Assembly (NCBI GenBank): GCA_965277435.1
Contig: OZ255821.1
Location: 6,200,001 to 6,264,000, forward strand
Direction: 5' to 3'
DNA from: Bog-105 sp965277435
Lineage (GTDB): Bacteria > Acidobacteriota > Terriglobia > Bryobacterales > Bryobacteraceae
DNA length: 64,000 nt
Numbering within the stretch: the stretch's first letter is position 1; each line of letters opens with the position of its first letter. Below, one piece after another: positions 61,726-64,000 of this stretch. Below the pieces are notes generated by a model, which ran no database searches, was not told where the DNA came from, and worked only from the letters and a program-made list of their open reading frames with translations. Both the position numbers and the translations under genes were made by a program.

Positions 61726-64000
61726 ATGTTCGCCGCCCTCCGTCAAGCCTTTAACTCCTGGAAAAGCGCTAAGGGTGTTGCCCTTCTGGCCATTCTGGCG
61801 CTAGCCATCGGCATCGGCTCCGCCACCGCGATCTATACGGTGGTCCACGCGGTTCTGCTGAAGCCGCTCCCGTACCAAAATGGTGACCGCTTTGTGGCCT
61901 TGTACGGGGCAGATCCCAGCGACCCCAACCACTACGGCGGAGTGTCCAATAGTTATTTTTCAGATTTCAGTCAGCGGCAGCGCAGCTTCGATGTATTTGG
62001 CTGGTTCTGCGTGTCGAGCTTCAATCTCACTGCGCCTGGGCAGCCGCAACATGTGGATGGTGTTCGAGTCACGCCCACAATGCTCAACGCGCTCGGCGTC
62101 AAGCCGCGGCTCGGCAGATGGTTCCGTGAAGCCGCAAAGGAATCGGGAAACTCCAATCTCGCCGTAATCTCTTATCGTCTGTGGCAGCGTTTGGGCGCGA
62201 ACTCCGATTTGATAGGCCGGTCGCTTGTTCTAGACGGTCAAACCTATGTGGTCACCGGCGTTGCTCCGGAATGGTTCCATCTTCCCTTGTACGACATCCT
62301 GGGGCAAGCAAATCAGGTTGACATATGGATTCCTATATCCCCGCAGTTCGCAAGGAGCGCCGGCGAAGACGGCTTGTTCTTAGGCTACGCGCGGCGCAAA
62401 TCCAACATCGGCATGGAATTGGCCCGTCAGGACGTAAACCGCGTTTCGAAGGAACTCGCAAAAACGCATCCCGCGCAGTTCGCCAGAGTCACAGCTGGTA
62501 TCCGCGATTTACGCGAGATTACCAATTTCGGCATCAAACCGACCCTGCTCATGTTGCTCGCAGCTGCCGCATTGCTATTGGTGATCACGTGCGCTAACGT
62601 CTCCGGTCTGCTAGTCACACGCGCCATGTCGCGTTCCCGCGAAACGGCCATTCGCCTCGCATTGGGCGCCGGTCAAGCGCAAGTGATCCTGCAATATTTT
62701 GCGGAAGGCCTCATCGTCGCACTAATAGGGGCCACGCTGGGTGTCCTGGTAAGTTATGCCTTGATCAGACTGGTTCTCTCTCTTGCAGCCGACACGATTC
62801 CTTTCGCGGATGAGATCGCTCTCGATTGGAGCGTGATCACCTTTGCGGTCTTCACCGCCATTCTGGTGAGCTTGCTCACCAGTCTTGCGCCACTATGGCA
62901 CGCGATGGACACCGCTCCGCATGAAGTTCTGAGCGACGGAACACGCGCCTCAGCTGGACTTCGCAGCCGCCGGCTTTCCCGCGCCCTCGTTGTCTGCGAG
63001 ATCGCTCTGGCCTTTACGCTACTCGCCGTGAGCGCCCTGTTCCTGGCCCAATTGCGTAAGCTCAATCAAACATCGCCAGGCTTCGATCCAAATCATCTGC
63101 TCACCTTTCAACTGCGAACAACCGATCCGCGCTACACGGACACTCAGAGAAAAGCCATCTCATACCAGAACCAACTGGTAGCCAGCGTGCAAACGGCTCC
63201 GGGCATTCTCGATGCGGCTCTCGTCAGTCATGTGCCGCTGGCCGGCTGCTGCTATACGACGCTTATCTATCCCGAAGGCCGGACCATGCCTCCGCATACC
63301 AACCTGGACATTAGCTTCCAGGTAGTAAGCCCTAACTACTTTCACCTGATGGGAATTCCGCTGACAGCCGGTAGATATTTAACTGCCTCCGATACCGGGA
63401 ATTCCCCGGGGTCGATTGTCATCAATGAGGCGGCAGCTAAGCACTTCTGGAATCGACCTGACGCTACCAGCGCCTTTGGGCGCGTCGACGAGCCGGACTT
63501 GCAGCGAAGCCGAGTTGTGGGAGTCGTCGCCGATGTGAAAAACGGCACCCTCAACAATGGAACCATGCCGGAGATGTATGTATCTTCTACCCTCGCGCCC
63601 ATGGACTGGATGAGCATGGTGGTGCGTTCCAATCTGCCCAAGATGGCTTTGGTTCCCGTTGTTCGTGCGGCCATACATCGCATCAACCCCACTCAGCCTA
63701 TTTACGACATCCGAACCGTGAATGAGATCGCTCAGGACTCGCTTACACTCGAACGCGCCACCTCTTTGCTCACCGCGTTTTTTGCCTGCGCCGCCTTGCT
63801 GCTTACTGCGTTAGGCGTCTACGGCGTCGTCGCCTATTCCGTCCGTCAACGCACTGTCGAATTCGGCACCCGCATGGCCCTCGGGGCAGTCAGCCGCGAC
63901 CTACTCAAACTCGTTCTCGGCAACGGTCTCAAAATGGCTATGGGCGGCCTCCTGCTCGGCGGACTGGCCGTTTATGCCACCACTGCGCTTCTGCTCAAAT
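61726..64000 (+). CDS. ADOP-family ABC transporter permease, 3' end outside window
   Basis: Open from an ATG at 61726 to the edge (758 residues shown). It starts MFAALRQAFNSWKSAKGVALLAILALAIGIGSATAIYTVVHAVLLKPLPY, a MacB/FtsX first helix; then a periplasmic domain, LAAAALLLVITCANVSGLLVTRAMSRSRETAIRLALGAGQ, a second unit beginning RALVVCEIALAFTLLAVSALF, and AFFACAALLLTALGVYGVVAYSVRQRTVEFGTRMALG near the edge. Unlike the 36-39 kb copy it has no prefix domain. No ATPase or regulator lies directly upstream. Confidence 0.95.
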   Translation, partial: MFAALRQAFNSWKSAKGVALLAILALAIGIGSATAIYTVVHAVLLKPLPYQNGDRFVALYGADPSDPNHYGGVSNSYFSDFSQRQRSFDVFGWFCVSSFNLTAPGQPQHVDGVRVTPTMLNALGVKPRLGRWFREAAKESGNSNLAVISYRLWQRLGANSDLIGRSLVLDGQTYVVTGVAPEWFHLPLYDILGQANQVDIWIPISPQFARSAGEDGLFLGYARRKSNIGMELARQDVNRVSKELAKTHPAQFARVTAGIRDLREITNFGIKPTLLMLLAAAALLLVITCANVSGLLVTRAMSRSRETAIRLALGAGQAQVILQYFAEGLIVALIGATLGVLVSYALIRLVLSLAADTIPFADEIALDWSVITFAVFTAILVSLLTSLAPLWHAMDTAPHEVLSDGTRASAGLRSRRLSRALVVCEIALAFTLLAVSALFLAQLRKLNQTSPGFDPNHLLTFQLRTTDPRYTDTQRKAISYQNQLVASVQTAPGILDAALVSHVPLAGCCYTTLIYPEGRTMPPHTNLDISFQVVSPNYFHLMGIPLTAGRYLTASDTGNSPGSIVINEAAAKHFWNRPDATSAFGRVDEPDLQRSRVVGVVADVKNGTLNNGTMPEMYVSSTLAPMDWMSMVVRSNLPKMALVPVVRAAIHRINPTQPIYDIRTVNEIAQDSLTLERATSLLTAFFACAALLLTALGVYGVVAYSVRQRTVEFGTRMALGAVSRDLLKLVLGNGLKMAMGGLLLGGLAVYATTALLLK

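Noticed and set aside
1..64000. CRISPR arrays, rRNA and tRNA genes
   Set aside because: No regularly spaced repeat array and no rRNA or cloverleaf-like sequence was noticed while reading; a dedicated RNA search was not possible here.

Overview
The window is GC-rich, gene-dense bacterial chromosome. Three large two-unit MacB/FtsX-type permeases of the ADOP kind (one split by an insertion sequence, one intact behind a PadR regulator, one running off the right edge), a fourth degraded copy, and short dispersed intergenic repeats point to Acidobacteriota, most likely Bryobacterales/Solibacterales. This is inferred from gene families only; no rRNA or tRNA gene was seen.

Layout. 1-2.2 kb: 3'-truncated cytochrome c/PQQ dehydrogenase (minus) and an exported mannonate-dehydratase-like protein. 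2.2-6.6 kb: an ADOP permease gene cut in two by an intact 1.84-kb IS4-superfamily element with a 20-bp target duplication and a DUF6788 passenger. 6.6-10.1 kb: copper amine oxidase divergent from an APC permease. 10.1-14 kb: a repeat, a WD40 pseudogene, a DsbA-like protein, and the overlapping fbp-nagB pair. 14-21.8 kb: lutABC-rhaI-rhaD-rhaM-rhaT, which together take up L-rhamnose and carry it through lactaldehyde and lactate to pyruvate (no rhamnulokinase in view). 21.8-28.7 kb: regulators, small enzymes, a lysine-rich histone-H1-like protein and an MBOAT/SGNH acyl-transfer pair.

28.7-41.3 kb is the accessory region: two MazF-type toxin-antitoxin modules, a winged-helix/TIR-like effector candidate, a duplicated ADOP fragment, a fused graveyard of SDR and SpoIIE-phosphatase pieces, a nitroreductase, a tandem ABM-domain protein with divergent AraC regulator, a PadR-ADOP pair, and a degraded IS630 element inserted in a methyltransferase gene.

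41.3-60.7 kb is mostly housekeeping: haem and cytochrome oxidase assembly (DUF420, SCO, CtaB), isocitrate dehydrogenase, purE-purK, larC-metG-tatD-polyprenyl synthase, a small ACAD/methyltransferase/glycosyltransferase cluster, a CHASE3-type histidine kinase, ftsY and ribD-ribE. A DUF2188/TIR-like pair with a broken second gene sits at 46.6-47.4 kb. A VapBC-type module and the third ADOP permease close the window.

The best candidates for less-described biology are the wHTH-TIR protein at 29587-30672, the DUF2188/INCPFD pair at 46.6-47.4 kb, and the IS4-type element with its unusually long target duplication. I did not find an unmistakable multi-gene novel system.
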